The position numbers and the translations under genes are program-made. Below are positions 11,433 to 23,022 of a stretch of 64,000 bases of DNA, one piece after another. Each line of letters begins with the position of its first letter. The first letter of the stretch is position 1. Under the pieces are notes generated by a model. That model was not told the DNA's origin. It did not search any database and worked only from the letters and a program-made list of their open reading frames with translations. Origin of the DNA: Acanthamoeba castellanii str. Neff (taxonomy: Eukaryota > Discosea > Longamoebia > Acanthamoebidae); NCBI RefSeq assembly GCF_000313135.1, contig NW_004457442.1, positions 111,691-175,690 of the forward strand. Direction: 5' to 3'.

Positions 11433-12586
11433 ATGGAGAGCGGAGGTGGCTCGCGGCTGGGAGCAGTGTTGCGGACGACGATTATGGTGGGCGCGTACTA
11501 TGGGGTGGCCTACACCTTCTGCAACACGGTCCTGAAACCTTCGACGGTACTCGATCCACATCTAATTCTTAGAAATCACCTGTGGGGGAGGCAGTGCTGA
11601 CTGTGCCACAGACCGCTGGACCTTCGATGCACCCGACCTTCAATGCCGCCGGCGACAGCGTGTGGGTCTATCGGCGGATTGATCCTGCCACTGACCTGCG
11701 CGTCGGGGACATTGTACATGGTGCGCCCACGCCCTACTTGTGACCCAGCCTCCACTCAAGGAGAGGAGGGCAATCGCATTCGTGTTGTCGCGCGTTCTCA
11801 CGGTTGTGGCTGGTTGATGGTGCAGCACGGACGCCTACGTATTGCCGGCTGGAGGGCAAGCAGCCGGGAGTGTTGAAGAGGATCAAGGGTCTTCCGGGGG
11901 ACACCATCAAAGTCACCTTCTACTCGCCCAGCAAGGTTGGGCGAACAGAGGCGGAGGAAGAGGCGGACGAAGTACGTGACAGCCACTCTATTTAGAAAGG
12001 CGCCCTTTGTCTCACACCACGTGTACACAATTAGGTGACGATCAAGGTGCCGGCAGGCCATGTATGGGTTGAAGGCGACAATCCTGGGCAATCCACGGGT
12101 ACAGCCTAACCATAGGCGACATTCAGTTCTTTGAGTTGGCTGCTGGTCTAACGAGACAACCGTGTGGCGTACAATTCACCCACAGACTCGCGGATGTGGG
12201 GACCGCTGCCACTGGCCTTGATCGAGGGCAAAGTTGTATCTAGAGTATGTTGCTAATGCTTACTTACTTACTTACGCCTTTGTAGCGGTGCACGCGGAAG
12301 ATCTCGAGATTCTCACTTTCACTTCATGCATCGACCTTGTTCTGGCTAGTTGAACCCGTTCAGCCTCCAGACCTTGGACGCACCCGGACATATCAAGCGG
12401 AAATGGGAGCGCCAGGCGAGGGACATCGCAGACAGCCGTGCCACTGGCAAGAGGTCGGGCGAGGAAGCTCTGCGTGCGATCGATCGACTGATTAAGAGTG
12501 GATCCGAAGCTTCCGACAACACCCTACTCGTCAGCGACCGTCATGGTAAGTCGCCATGTACAGTGCATCAACCCTTCTCTTGTCGG

Positions 12587-12640
<54 letters not shown>

Positions 12641-12741
12641 ACACACATCCTCCTGCCATCATCGCAGATGCTGACGTCAACGATACCGCGCTCGCACCTC
12701 CACAAGACACCGTCCAGGGCCACGAGCGGGTTGTTGCCTGA
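11433..12741 (+). CDS. Mitochondrial inner membrane protease-like signal peptidase (S26)
   Basis: Processes presequences of proteins sorted to the intermembrane space (family role). Seven exons join in frame. An N-terminal membrane segment (TTIMVGAYYGVAYTF, about 11480-11525) precedes TAGPSMHPTF with the nucleophilic Ser (about 11620-11643). Then come VLKRIKGLPGDTI with the catalytic Lys (about 11870-11910), VPAGHVWVEGDNP (about 12050-12085) and TDSRMWGPLPLALIEGKV (12096-12230, spanning an intron at 12099-12185). This order is diagnostic for IMP1/IMP2. A C-terminal tail of about 90 residues, from LNPFSLQTLDAPG to GHERVVA-stop, exceeds the usual family length. The last intron (12546-12666) contains a (CA)n tract. 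Confidence 0.87.
12589..12640. repeat. (CA)n microsatellite in intron
   Basis: Uninterrupted CA dinucleotide run of about 26 units, lying wholly inside the last intron of the peptidase gene. Confidence 0.95.
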
Positions 12742-12872
12742 AGAAAAGAGAAGAAAAAGAAATGCAAGAGGGAAAATAATTAATTTGACGCAAAGAGATA
12801 AGACGAAGCCGGCCACGGGGAAAGGGAGGGCGCTGGATGAATCCTCCGACGAGCAATGAAAACAAAACGCCC

Positions 12873-15800
12873 ATGGGGTGGCCGCCCAAGAGGCTGCCCA
12901 CCCCCGCGGGCAACTTCATCGGCAGCAAGCGCGCTAGCGGCAGCACCCCGCCCACCACAGGTTGCCCCAACCGACTTGCATTTATTTAAAGTGCATTATT
13001 AATTTGTTATTGATCTGAAATATATATATTTCTATACTAATATTTATTGATTATTCTATTATTTGGCGACGCAGACAGCGAGCCTGCCGCCGGGTCATGG
13101 GCTACGGCGCGGGTGAAGCGCACGGCGGGCAAGCTGGACGACCTGGTGGCCCGCGACGAGGCCACCAGCGACAAGGACAAGGAGTTCCTGCTGTCGAAGC
13201 TCAAGCACCTGCAGACCAAGCGCAACACCGACGCCGAGCCGCCCCAACAAGCTGCGACCACCAAGGACCTGCCACAGCCACCCGGCCACATAGCAGCGTC
13301 GCCGCCGCCTCCGAGCAAGTCNNNNNNNNNNNNNNNNNNNNNNNNNNNNNCCCTCGTCGTCATCAGGGTCACCATCGCCACAGCCGCCGCTGGCCAAGGA
13401 CGCCCCGTTGCCGGTGCCACCCTCATCGTTGCCATCGCCCAGCTTTGGCCTCGATGCGGCCGGTCGCGCTCGCGCAGGCAGTGCACAGGCACACAACAAG
13501 CCGCTGCCCACAGCACCCGTGGCCGCCACGAGCTGCAGCGGCGCAGACGCAGATGAGGTCAAGCACCTGCGCGCGCAGCTGCAGGCTAAGGACGAGCAGA
13601 TCGACGGCGCGGCGCGGCAGCTCAAGGCCAGGGAGGCCCAAATCGAGGAGCTGAAGGCGCAGGCGCGCGACGATGCCGAGCAGACGCGCGCGCTCCTCCA
13701 CGCCCGCATCGAGGCGCTGCGCGAGGAGATGCAGCAGCGAGCCCGGGAAAAGGAGGACGCCGAGCGGGGCAAGGCCGAAGCCGACAAGCTGGCGGCCCTG
13801 CGCGAGCGCGAGGCGCAGCTGGAGAACGAGTGGCGCCAGCGGCTCGGCGACGAGGTGGCCAAGGCGGTCGATGACCAGCGGCGGGCGCTCGATGCCGACA
13901 AGGCCCGCGCGGTCGAGCGGGTGGAGGAGGAGTGGCGGCGCAAGCTCGAGGAGCGGGAGAAGAAGTGGAGCGATGCGGCCGGCGAGGAGGCGGCCGGTTT
14001 GCAGAGCAAGCTGCGCGAGGCCGAGGCGAGGGAGCGGGAGGCCGTGGCCCGCGCCGAAGCGGCGCTGCGCGCCAGGCTCGAGGAGCGCGAGAAGGAGCTG
14101 GAGGCCAAGGCAACTGAGGCGGGCCAGCAGGTCCAACACCTGCGCGCCCAACTAGACGCGGCCAAAAAGAACGAAAGCGACGCCGTGGCTCGGCTCGAAG
14201 GCGAGTGGAGCGCGAAGCTTGAGCTGAAGGTCCAGCAGCTGACGGCTCAGATCGAGGTGGCTAAGAAGAGCGAACGCGACGCCGTGGCTCGGCATGAGGA
14301 GAAGGACAGGGCGATTGTCCAAGCGAGCGAGCAGCTCCGGGTCCAGGCGGAGGAGGCCCAGAAGCGCGAGAGCGGAGTCGTGGCTCGGATCGCGGAGGAG
14401 TGGCGCGTCAAGTTCGCCGAGAAGGACAGCGAGCTCGAGCGGGCCAAAATGCAGATGCAGGAGGAGTTCGAGAAGAGCAAGAGCCAAGACGTGGCGCGGC
14501 TTGAAGAGGAATGGCGCGCCAAGGTCGAGGAGAAGGACAGGCAGCTGCAGCAGACCACCGAGAAGGCCGGCGAGGAAGTGCGGCAGCTGAGGGTCCAATT
14601 CGACGAGGCCAAAAAGAGCGAAAGCGAAGCCGTGGCCCGCGTCGTGGAGGAGTGGCGCATCAAGGTCGAGGAGAAGGACAGGGAACTGCAGCAGGCCGTC
14701 GAGAAGGCCGGCGAGGAGGTGCTACAGCTAAGGGCCCAGTTGGCGGAGGCCAAGAAGAGCGAAAGCGAAGCCGTGGCCCGCGTCGTGGAGGAGTGGCGCA
14801 CCAAGGCCGAGGAGAAGGACAGGGAACGGCAACAGGCCGGTGAAAAGGCCGGCGAGGAGGTGCTACAGCTGAGGGCCCAATGGGAGGAGGCCAAGAAAAG
14901 CGAAAGCGAAGCCGTGGCCCGCGTCGTGGAGGAGTGGCGCACCGAGGTCGAGGAGAAGGATAGGGAGCGGCAACAGGCTGTCGAGAAGGCGGGAGAGGAG
15001 GTGCGACAGCTGACGATACATTTGGACGAGGCCAAGAAGAGCGAAAGCGAGGCCATGGCCCGCGTTGTGGAAGTCAAAAAGAGCGAAAGCGACGCCACCG
15101 CCCGCATCGAGGAGGAGTGGCGCGCCAAGTTCGCAGAGAAGGAGAGGGCGCTTGGCGAGGCATTGACGAAGGCTCAAGAGGAGGTTCGGCAGCTGAAGTG
15201 CCAGGCGGAGGAGGCCAACAAGAGCGAAAGCGAAGCTGTCATCCGGGTCGCGGAGGAGTGGCGCGCCAAGCTGGCGGAGAAGGAGAAAGAGCGAAGCGAG
15301 GCCGTCGCGAAGGCCAGCGAAGACGCAGAGGAGGCCAAGAAGCGCGAAAGCGAGGTCGTGGCTCGACTCGAAGGCGAGTGGCGCGCCAGGCATGAGAAGA
15401 GTGAAGAAGAGCTCAATCGCACCATCGCGAAGGCCAGCGAAGACGTTCAGCAGCTGAACCGTCAACTCGAGGAGGCCCAAAAGAGCGAAAGCGGCGCCAC
15501 CGCTCGGATTGCCGAGGAGTGGCGCACCAGGCTCGAGCAGAAAGACAGGGAGCTCAGCGAGGCCGCCGCGAAGGCCAGCGAAGACGCTCGGCAGCTGAGG
15601 GCTGAAGCAGAGGCGACCAAAAAGAACCAAAGCGATGTAGTGGCTCGACTCGAGGAGGAGTGGCGCGCTAAGCTCGAGGAAGCCAAGAACGAAAGTGACG
15701 CTGTGGCCCGGCTCGAAGGCGAGTGGCGCGCGAAGCTCGAGGAGAAGGACAAGGAGCTCAGCGATACGCAAGCGAAGGCCGACGAGGAGGCCCAGCGGCA

Positions 15801-17748
15801 GCTGAGGGTCCATACAGAGGCAGCCATAAAGAGCGAAAGCGAAGCCGTGGCCCGGCTCGAGGCGGAGTGGCGCACCAGGCTCAACGAGAAGGACCAGGCG
15901 CTCGGCCAGCAGATCCAGCAGGCCGACGAGGAGGTCCAGCGGCTCACAGCCCAGCTGCGGGAGGCCGAGCACCACGCCAACGAGGCCCAAGCCGAGGCGC
16001 AGGCGGCGCTCGAGGCCGAGAGGCAGCGGGCGCGCGAGGCCCAGCTGGCGTGGGAGGCGGCCGCCGCCGAGCGGGAGCAGCGCGCGCAGGCCCAGCTGGC
16101 CGAACTCCGCGCCGAGGTCGAGCGCCGCGAGGCTGCGGCAATCAAGTCGGGGAGCGAGAGCGCGCAGGCCGCGTGGGAGGACCGGCTGGCGCGGGCTGCG
16201 CGCGAGCACGGCCAGCTCATGGACGAGCAACGGCGGCAGCACGAGGCCCAGCTCGAGGCCCTTCGCGACGAGACTGCCGAGTGGCAGGCCAAGGAAACGG
16301 CTCTTAAGAAGGCGGTGGGCGAGCTGCGCGATGAGGCGGAGAGGACCGGGCGGCAGCACGCAGACGCGGAGGCCGCCCTTAAGAAGGCAGTAGAGGGGCT
16401 GCGCGAGGCGATGGCCAAGCGCGACGAGGAGGCGCTGGCCGCGGAGCAGGCGAGGGAGGAGGAATCGCGGAAGGAGAGCGAACAGCGCGAGGCCGATCAG
16501 CAGAGGCGAGTGGACGACCTGCGCGCCGAGCACGAGGCCGAGCTCCGACGCCAGGCCGCGGAGCTGGGCGAGCAGCTGGCGCAAGCGCGGGTTCGCGAGG
16601 CCGAGCTCGAGCGGGCGGGCGACAAGCTGAGGCTGGAGGCCGAGCAGATACGCGAGGAGATGGCGGCCGAACGAGTGCGGGCGGAGAGTGAGGCGCAGAC
16701 GCTGCTCAGGCGCGAGCTGGACGAGCTCGAGGCCGAGTGGAAGCGACGGATGGAGGAGCGGGAGGGCACCGAATGGACCCGGCGCGTGCGGGAGATCGAC
16801 CAGGCCTGGCAGGCCAAGCTGGCCGAGCGCGAGGTGGCCCTGGAAGAGCTCAAGGCCGAGGCGGTGCGCGCCAAGGAGAGGGAGGCGGCCGACGCCGAGC
16901 AGCGGCTGCGCGAGGAGCTGGCCCGCGAGTGGGGCGAGAAGCTGGCGGCCAAGGAGACCGAGGCGGAGCTGGCCCAGAAGCAGCGCGTCGAGGATGTGGC
17001 TCAGGAGTGGGAGCATAAGATGCAACGACAGGCGGGCGAGCTCGACGAGGCCAGAGGCGAATGGCAGCAGCGTGAGCGCGAGCTGCTGGCCCAAGAGGCG
17101 GACAAAGAGGCCGCGTGGGAACTTAAAGTGGCGGAACTCACCGCCGCGCACACGCAGGCGAGCGAGGAGTGGGCTCTGCGCGAGCGACAGCTGGCCGACG
17201 CCCAACGCACCGCCGAGGCCGAGCACGCCCAGCGTGTCGGCCAAGCCGAGGGCGAGCGGGCCTCCAGGGAGAGCGAGTGGGCGCGCGAACGCGACGGGCT
17301 TCGGGAGGAGCTGCGACTGCTCAAGGCCGACACCGCCAGCGACGCCGCTCGCCTGGCCGAGCGCGAGGCCGAGCGGCAGCGACAGGCAGCCGACCGGGAC
17401 GCGCGATTGGCCGAGCTCACCGAGCAAGCGAGGGACACCGACGAGGCGGCCCAGCGGAGGGAGCTCGAGCAGCTGGTGAAGCGGCTCGAGGAGGAGCTCG
17501 AGGCGGTGGTCGAGGAGCTTGAGGCGCTCGGGCGCGAGAACGAGAGGCTGACAGCAGACCTGGCGCGAGAGTCGGCGGCGCGGGCCAAGGTCGAGGAGGA
17601 CCTGCGCGGGGCGCTGGCGCAGATCGAATCGCGAGACGCCGAGATCGACGCCCTCCAGGCCGAAGTGGAGAACTGGGCCACCCTCATGGAGCAGATGCAG
17701 AACGAAGGTGGCAACAACGCCGCTTCCGGCGGAACGCAGCCCGCCTGA
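12873..17748 (+). CDS. Giant coiled-coil protein with 47-residue tandem repeats (contains assembly gap)
   Basis: ATG at 12873 opens a short exon (MGWPPKRLPTPAGNF...PTTG), then an AT-rich intron (12960-13075). The second exon (13076 on) reads DSEPAAGSWATARVKRTAGKL... into a Pro/Ser-rich linker broken by Ns at 13322-13350. Beyond the gap an open frame runs to 17748, about 1,465 residues of nearly unbroken Glu/Lys/Arg/Ala coiled coil. The centre has repeats of the KKSESEAVARVVEEWR type. The frame before and after the gap does not match the stated N count, so the gap length is nominal. The layout suggests a structural rod (golgin, centrosomal or cytoskeletal); nothing identifies which. There is no transmembrane segment or head domain in what is visible. 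Confidence 0.85.
13322..13350. other. Assembly gap (29 N)
   Basis: A run of 29 N inside the Ser/Pro-rich linker of the coiled-coil gene. Flanking codon phases differ by one (codon start at 13320 upstream, 13351 downstream), so the true missing length is not 29, unless an intron lies inside. Confidence 0.97.
14611..15033 (+). repeat. Three perfectly spaced 141-bp tandem coding repeats
   Basis: Units start at 14611, 14752 and 14893, each 141 bp (47 codons). Each begins KKSESEAVARVVEEWR and ends with a QL...EA segment. More divergent units with shared KKSES...AR..EEWR cores extend to about 14160 upstream and 15870 downstream. Confidence 0.92.
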
Positions 17749-17849
17749 TGTACAGTGAAACCATGAAAGAATCGCCAACTTTATTTGAGTATAAAAAGCC
17801 TTGCAGGGTGGGCATTGGGGTGCCCGAGCATCGCGGCGATGATGGAGCA

Positions 17850-18391
17850 TCACAAGAGCTGAGGCTCGACCATGAGACAAACGAGGTTCTCGATCCAGTC
17901 GATGTAACCGGCCTCGTTGAACTTGCGCACCACGACGAGCTCGTTCTGCGTGCCGGCCACCCGATAAAACGACTGGTGGCGCGTGAGCGTGCCGTCGCTC
18001 TGGCGCAGGTAGGGCAGGTCGCGGTGCACGTTGAAGTGCATGTTGCGCCCGAAGGCGATCGACTGGGTGATGTTGCCGTCGTCCTCGGGCCAGTCGAACT
18101 CCAGGCACGTGCCCTCTTCGGCGCGGCCCGGCAGCGCGTTGCCGTACTCGCGGATGACCAGCGGCGGGAGGGTGGGTCCGAAGGCGAAGCTGGTGGTGAC
18201 CCAGCAGCCGCACGAGGGCTCGTAGAGCGTGGACTGGTTGAACCAGGGCACGTCGATGGTGGCCGTCACGTGGCCGGTCGACGGGTCGTAGTAGGTGAAG
18301 GAGCCCGAGCAGTTGAAGGTGCCCAGGTTGGCGGCCTTGATGGGCTCGAGCCTGGCCAGGCCCTCAGGCGTGAACGGCACCTCGTGACACG
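17850..18391. repeat. Inverted repeat arm 2 (coding region of copy B)
   Basis: Reverse-complement partner of 9290-9831. Identity extends through third codon positions but ends close to the CDS boundaries, while the signal-peptide regions differ. Confidence 0.85.
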
Positions 18392-18506
18392 TGGTGTCGA
18401 AGAACCCACCGGTGGTGGTTGCCAGTGCAGGAGGCACAAAGGTCACAGCGACGAAGGTCAGGGCCAGGGCGAACAACAGCTGAAGCAGGCGATTGAGGTT
18501 GGTCAT
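17850..18506 (-). CDS. Secreted Cys-containing protein, copy B (paralog of 9133-9831)
   Basis: Intronless gene of 218 residues. The signal peptide (MTNLNRLLQLLFALALTFVA, cleavage near ALA-TTT) differs from copy A, and the His/Pro repeat is absent. The mature protein from DTTC onward is nearly identical to copy A; I see His for Arg, Val for Leu and Tyr for Phe as the changes. The same Cys and sequons are kept, and no domain is recognised. Start chosen at 18506 because the in-frame upstream Met would bury the signal peptide. It converges with the coiled-coil gene, whose stop is 102 bp away. Confidence 0.85.
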   Translation of the reverse strand: MTNLNRLLQLLFALALTFVAVTFVPPALATTTGGFFDTTCHEVPFTPEGLARLEPIKAANLGTFNCSGSFTYYDPSTGHVTATIDVPWFNQSTLYEPSCGCWVTTSFAFGPTLPPLVIREYGNALPGRAEEGTCLEFDWPEDDGNITQSIAFGRNMHFNVHRDLPYLRQSDGTLTRHQSFYRVAGTQNELVVVRKFNEAGYIDWIENLVCLMVEPQLL

Positions 18507-18570
18507 GGTTGGTCTTGTTGCTTGGAGCAAAGAGGAGCTGAAGAGTGAGTGACGAGAGAGCAGAGCAAAC

Positions 18571-18709
18571 GGCTTTTTATGTGGGCTTCGATGGATTGCT
18601 GGCACTTTGCTTCATTGGTCGAGGACAGACAGCAGGCGGATTCGACCGAACTCGATTCGGTCGATTATGCCGAGGCCTGCTGAGTTCGGCCGAAGCGAGT
18701 TCGGTTGAA
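18571..18709 (-). promoter_or_regulatory. Promoter of copy B: TATA-like box plus a cluster of TTCGGYCGAA motifs
   Basis: CCCACATAAAAAG (minus strand, about 18573-18585) lies about 65 bp before the ATG at 18506. Upstream are TTCGACCGAA (18641-18650), a nine-base match at 18656-18664, TTCGGCCGAA (18685-18694) and a one-mismatch copy, TTCGGTTGAA, at 18700-18709. The same palindrome occurs twice before copy A. Confidence 0.55.
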
Positions 18710-18814
18710 TCCAATTGCACACAAAGACTACAAGTGGAAAGTGGTGCGCCGAGATAGATGGGTGGGGGAGACTTGTTGTTGGCCTTGTGCCGCATCCAAC
18801 ATTGCTGGGCTCGC

Positions 18815-19555
18815 TTACACCGGCAGCTCGCCTGCGGCCGCAGCCTTGGCCTCCTCGGCAGCGGCCTCTCGCTCTTCGTCGGCCTCCTTCCGCCGTCGCT
18901 CCTCTTCCTCCTCCTTCAGCTTCTGCTTGCCCTCTTCCGTGAGCTTGGCCCAGTGCACAGACTTGATGAACTTGCCTCCGATCAGTATCAGCCCTGCGTT
19001 GCGCTTTTCTTCTTTCTCTGCGTGTACACCACACACACGACACACACACACACACACACGACACACACGACACACACACACACACAATCAGAAGACCAAC
19101 CAAGTCATCAACGAGCGTCCGGTAAAGAAAGAAGAAGCTATACCCGGTCCGTCGTCATCGATCTTCACCCTTCGATACTCGCGGCACTCGGAGAGGATCA
19201 TGCTTCGCTGCTTGTCGAAGGCCAGGAATCGGCCGACAAAGATGCGCCCGTCGGCAATCACCACCTTCACCCCTCGGCCGATCATCTCCTGGCGCACCCG
19301 GGCGATGTTGGGCGTGTCGTGCGTCGAATTGCACAGCTGCGCATCCCAGACGCTCTCTGGATTGAGCTTCACGCCGCATCGTACGCAAAATTTGTAGGCA
19401 TTTCGCTTCAAAATCTGCCCGCATGCGCCGCACATGATGTCGTGCTCTTCCTGCCCCGGCGCCTCGTCCTTTTTCGCCTCCTCCTCCGCTGTTGGCAGCG
19501 TCTCCTCCTTCAACCCCTCCTGATCCGCTACCGCTCTCTGTCCTTCCTCCGCCAT
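18815..19555 (-). CDS. NAA38/LSMD1-like Sm-fold protein with N-terminal zinc ribbon
   Basis: The C-terminal part is an Sm-like fold matching NAA38 (LSMD1), the auxiliary subunit of the NatC N-terminal acetyltransferase. It reads VKVVIADGRIFVGRFLAFD, then SMILSECREYRRVKI (about 19270-19165), and after one intron (about 19144-19020) GLILIGGKFIKSVHW (about 18990-18950). Ahead of it lies a putative zinc ribbon, MCGACG...FCVRCG (about 19440-19375), which usual NAA38 proteins lack. The tail is Glu/Lys/Ala-rich and ends AAAAGELPV-stop. The intron holds CA-rich simple sequence. Sm-fold assignment is good; the link to NatC rests on family resemblance. Confidence 0.8.
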
Positions 19556-19818
19556 CTTTGTGTTTGAGGCTTCTTTGATTCATTTATTTTGCAATTCATT
19601 TCGAAATTATTTGCAACACCTGTAATTTTTTCGAAACAGTTTGAAAAATGAAACTGCAGATAAAACACATTGTTCGAAAACTGCAGCAGTGTTCGAACAA
19701 TAAGAAAAAATGAAGAGGAGGTGACGTCAGCCTCTGTTCGCTGAAGCCTGAAGTACAACCGAGCGGGTGACGATGCACACAACACAGCACTCTTTTACTC
19801 GATTTTTTCACCACCACG

Positions 19819-22440
19819 ATGGAGGCACACGCTGGTGCGCTGTGGGAAAGCATATTACCGGTTGAAGAGGAGGAGCGGGGGCATGTGCGGTCGCTGCTTT
19901 GGCGCTGTGTGGACCTGGTGGTGCGGGACATCACCAGCTGCGCCGCGCTCGACACGCTGCCGCTCGACGTCCAGGCCGCCCTGCTCGCCCTGGTGTGCCG
20001 TCGGCGCGTGTGCGACCGGCGCCTGATGCGCCTCTTCTCGCCCGAGCTCCACGTCGGACCCAACATGCTGCTACACAACATGGGCTTCGCCCTCTCCGGC
20101 CTCAAGGTGTTGAGCCGCTTTGCGCACGTCGCCAGGCTGGACTTGTCGGGGCAGAAGGCGCTCGACTGCCGACGCGTGGGTCCGGTGATCGCACGTATGC
20201 GCGGGCTGACGTCGCTCAATCTGCGCCGCTACCCGCACCACCTGAGCCTCGCCGACATGAAGTCGATCGCTGGTACGGCGTGACAGCGTTAACGTATTCT
20301 AATTGCAATGGCGTCCCTAGTGATACTGACTCTGTGTGTGTGTTGTGTGTGTTGTGTGTGTTGTGTGTGTTGTGTGTGTTGTGTGTGTGTGTCAGGTCTG
20401 ACTGGCTTGGCAGAGCTCAATCTCAGCCGCTCTCGCGTCGAGGACGCCCACGCGAACTTGCTGGCTGGGCTGAGCTCAAGCCTCACCTCGCTCGACATCT
20501 CGCGTTGTCGAGGTGCGCCCGCCCGTGGTCTCTCTCGATGACATTCTCTTGGCTAGCGCTGACCGCCCGGGCGCCTTGGCTTTGTGCGGCACCCACATGG
20601 GTGGCCATCAGGTCTTCGTGGCGATTTGTGGGCGCTCCCCAAGCTGACGCAGCTGCGCGCGCTGAACATCTCGAGCGTGGATCTGCTGCCGCTCGTGCTG
20701 GACTACGTAGACCAGATGTCCTCGCTAGTGCGACTCAACGCCTCCATGTCAAATTGGCTCCGGGATACCAGCCGCCTGGCCGGTACTACGACCACCCTGT
20801 GTTTTGAAGAGAAGAGCTCCGGTCGAGACAGTGTGAATCGCACACTGACCCCGATCGGTTGTTACTGTTGTGCTCTACAGGTCTGACCCAACTGGAAGAC
20901 CTGGACTTGGCCAATGTTTCTCGGATGACCGACGAATCCCTGGAGGGTTTGCAAAGTACATACAGCCAGGCCAAAGGGAGTGCGTTCAGGACCTAACGGA
21001 GGCTCATGGTTTCCCACACGCAGGCTTGACGCGGCTGCGGAGACTCAACTTGAAGGGCACCGACTTGAGCGATTACGGGCTAACAATGTTCCTGACCAGT
21101 ACACCTTCCACAGCTACCCGCTTTTCCATGCCCCGTTCCTTCTTAACACACAAGTGCTCACGCTCACGGTGATGACGATGGTGCGCCAGATCTGCACAAC
21201 CTGGAACTGCTCGACCTCTCCAACACCGCGGCCTCCAAGGCGCCGAAAAAACTGCTCGGTAAGTCGTCTCTGCACCTCAGGTGGTGGTGCGATCGGGTGC
21301 TGGTGCTGCTTCTTCCTAACGGCTGTTTGCGTAGACCAGGGCCGGCTTCCGAGTCTGCGACAAGTCAACCTAATTCAGAATTACCGAGCGTTCACCGAGG
21401 GTGACCTGATGGCAATCAAGAGTACGACATCTCTCCACCACTACCAGCCACAGTGTTGGGCACACCACAGTAATGTTGACTGCTCATCGTCATCATCATC
21501 ATCATTATCATCATCGTCATCAGGTTCTTATCCAGAGTTGAGGGTGATGTGCAACTGGACCTCGTTCCAGGACACGGTCGCGTGGACCTTCGAGTCGTCC
21601 GAGACAACGCGCGACCCGGACCTCTGCGCTCGATGGCTCGAATTCCTACGCGGCCGCCTCCACAACGGTACGGCCCAACTCATAAGTCTGGTCGTACATA
21701 GCCACAGCTCAACACAGGCTGCAGCCGCGCAGCAATCATTCTTCCGAAGCAATTCATTAACTACTACCGTGTATCGCAGGCGATACGAAGAATGATTACT
21801 ACGGAGGACGGTGGAACTTTAGGCCCAGGGTGGAGAGGAGTCGCCGGCGCCCAAGACCCGCACGACGCGGCATGCAACAGTTCGCAATTCCCGAACAGCC
21901 GGCTGCATCGACGTCAGCTCTGAAGAAGCAACGGCACAAGGCGAAGTCCTACCGCGAGAGTGGGGACGGCAGCGACCAGGAGGACCACCGCGGGTACAAC
22001 CTGACGGGCTCGCTGCTGTCCCACGATCGGAGCTCGATGGTCCGGCGCGCCATACCCTACCTCGGTCAGGTTCTGCAGTTGATGACTGCTCACTTCGACC
22101 ACCGCGAGGTCGTCAATCACGGCATCAGCCTGGTGCGCGAGCTGTCCCACTGCCTGGTGCAGCCGTCGCTCAGGATAGAACGTGCGCTCCACCAATCCAC
22201 ACCTACGAGGACCACCACACGCCCACGTTCCTCACATTCGTGGTTCCACACTAGTGGCCCAAGAGCTGAGTGAGCAGGAATGGCGCGACTTCATGTATCG
22301 CTGCCTATGGGCCTACCCGAGCGACGCCATGACGGTCAAGAACGTGCTCAAGGCCCTGCCCGCAATGTACAACTCAGGTACATGCCCGTCCTTCGCTTTT
22401 TCTTACGGTCACCATAGTCACAGGCTGATCACGCACGCAC

Positions 22441-22483
<43 letters not shown>

Positions 22484-22496
22484 ACGACGCACGCAC

Positions 22497-22562
<66 letters not shown>

Positions 22563-22978
22563 CATATCCATCGCTGCCACAGCCGCGTCTGGTCCGTGCG
22601 CTCGTAGAGATAATGCGAACGCAATCCACAGATGTCGCCATCGCGTCGCGGTGCGTGGACGTTGTCCTCCATATCTCGGCGGCCGTGAGGAAAGCTCCTG
22701 GTAGGCTCGCCCAACCTTTGTGGTTGCCCTCTGTGTAGACAGGTTGGCTGATGCACCATCCGTTCTTCGTTTCTCTCTCTTCTTTGACAGGCCCCGCTCG
22801 TGAGAGTGCCGACCGATACCTCGCTTTGGCGCTGACGGAAGGGTTCGTCGCGTCGATGGTGTGCTCGATTGCTCAGCACCCGCACCAGCCCCGATTGCTG
22901 CTATCCGCGGGTCGGTTGGCCGAACACGCCATCAAATCCTCTCGTACTTCATCCCATCAAGTCGTTTATGCTTCAACA

Positions 22979-23022
<44 letters not shown>

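Noticed and set aside
14863..18213. Very long minus-strand open frame (over 1,100 codons)
   Set aside because: It is the antisense shadow of the coiled-coil gene and copy B. The composition is Leu/Arg/Pro-rich without domains, and the plus frame carries clear 47-residue repeats.
22443..22561. CRISPR-like repeat array
   Set aside because: Plain CA dinucleotide runs without spacers, inside a eukaryotic intron.
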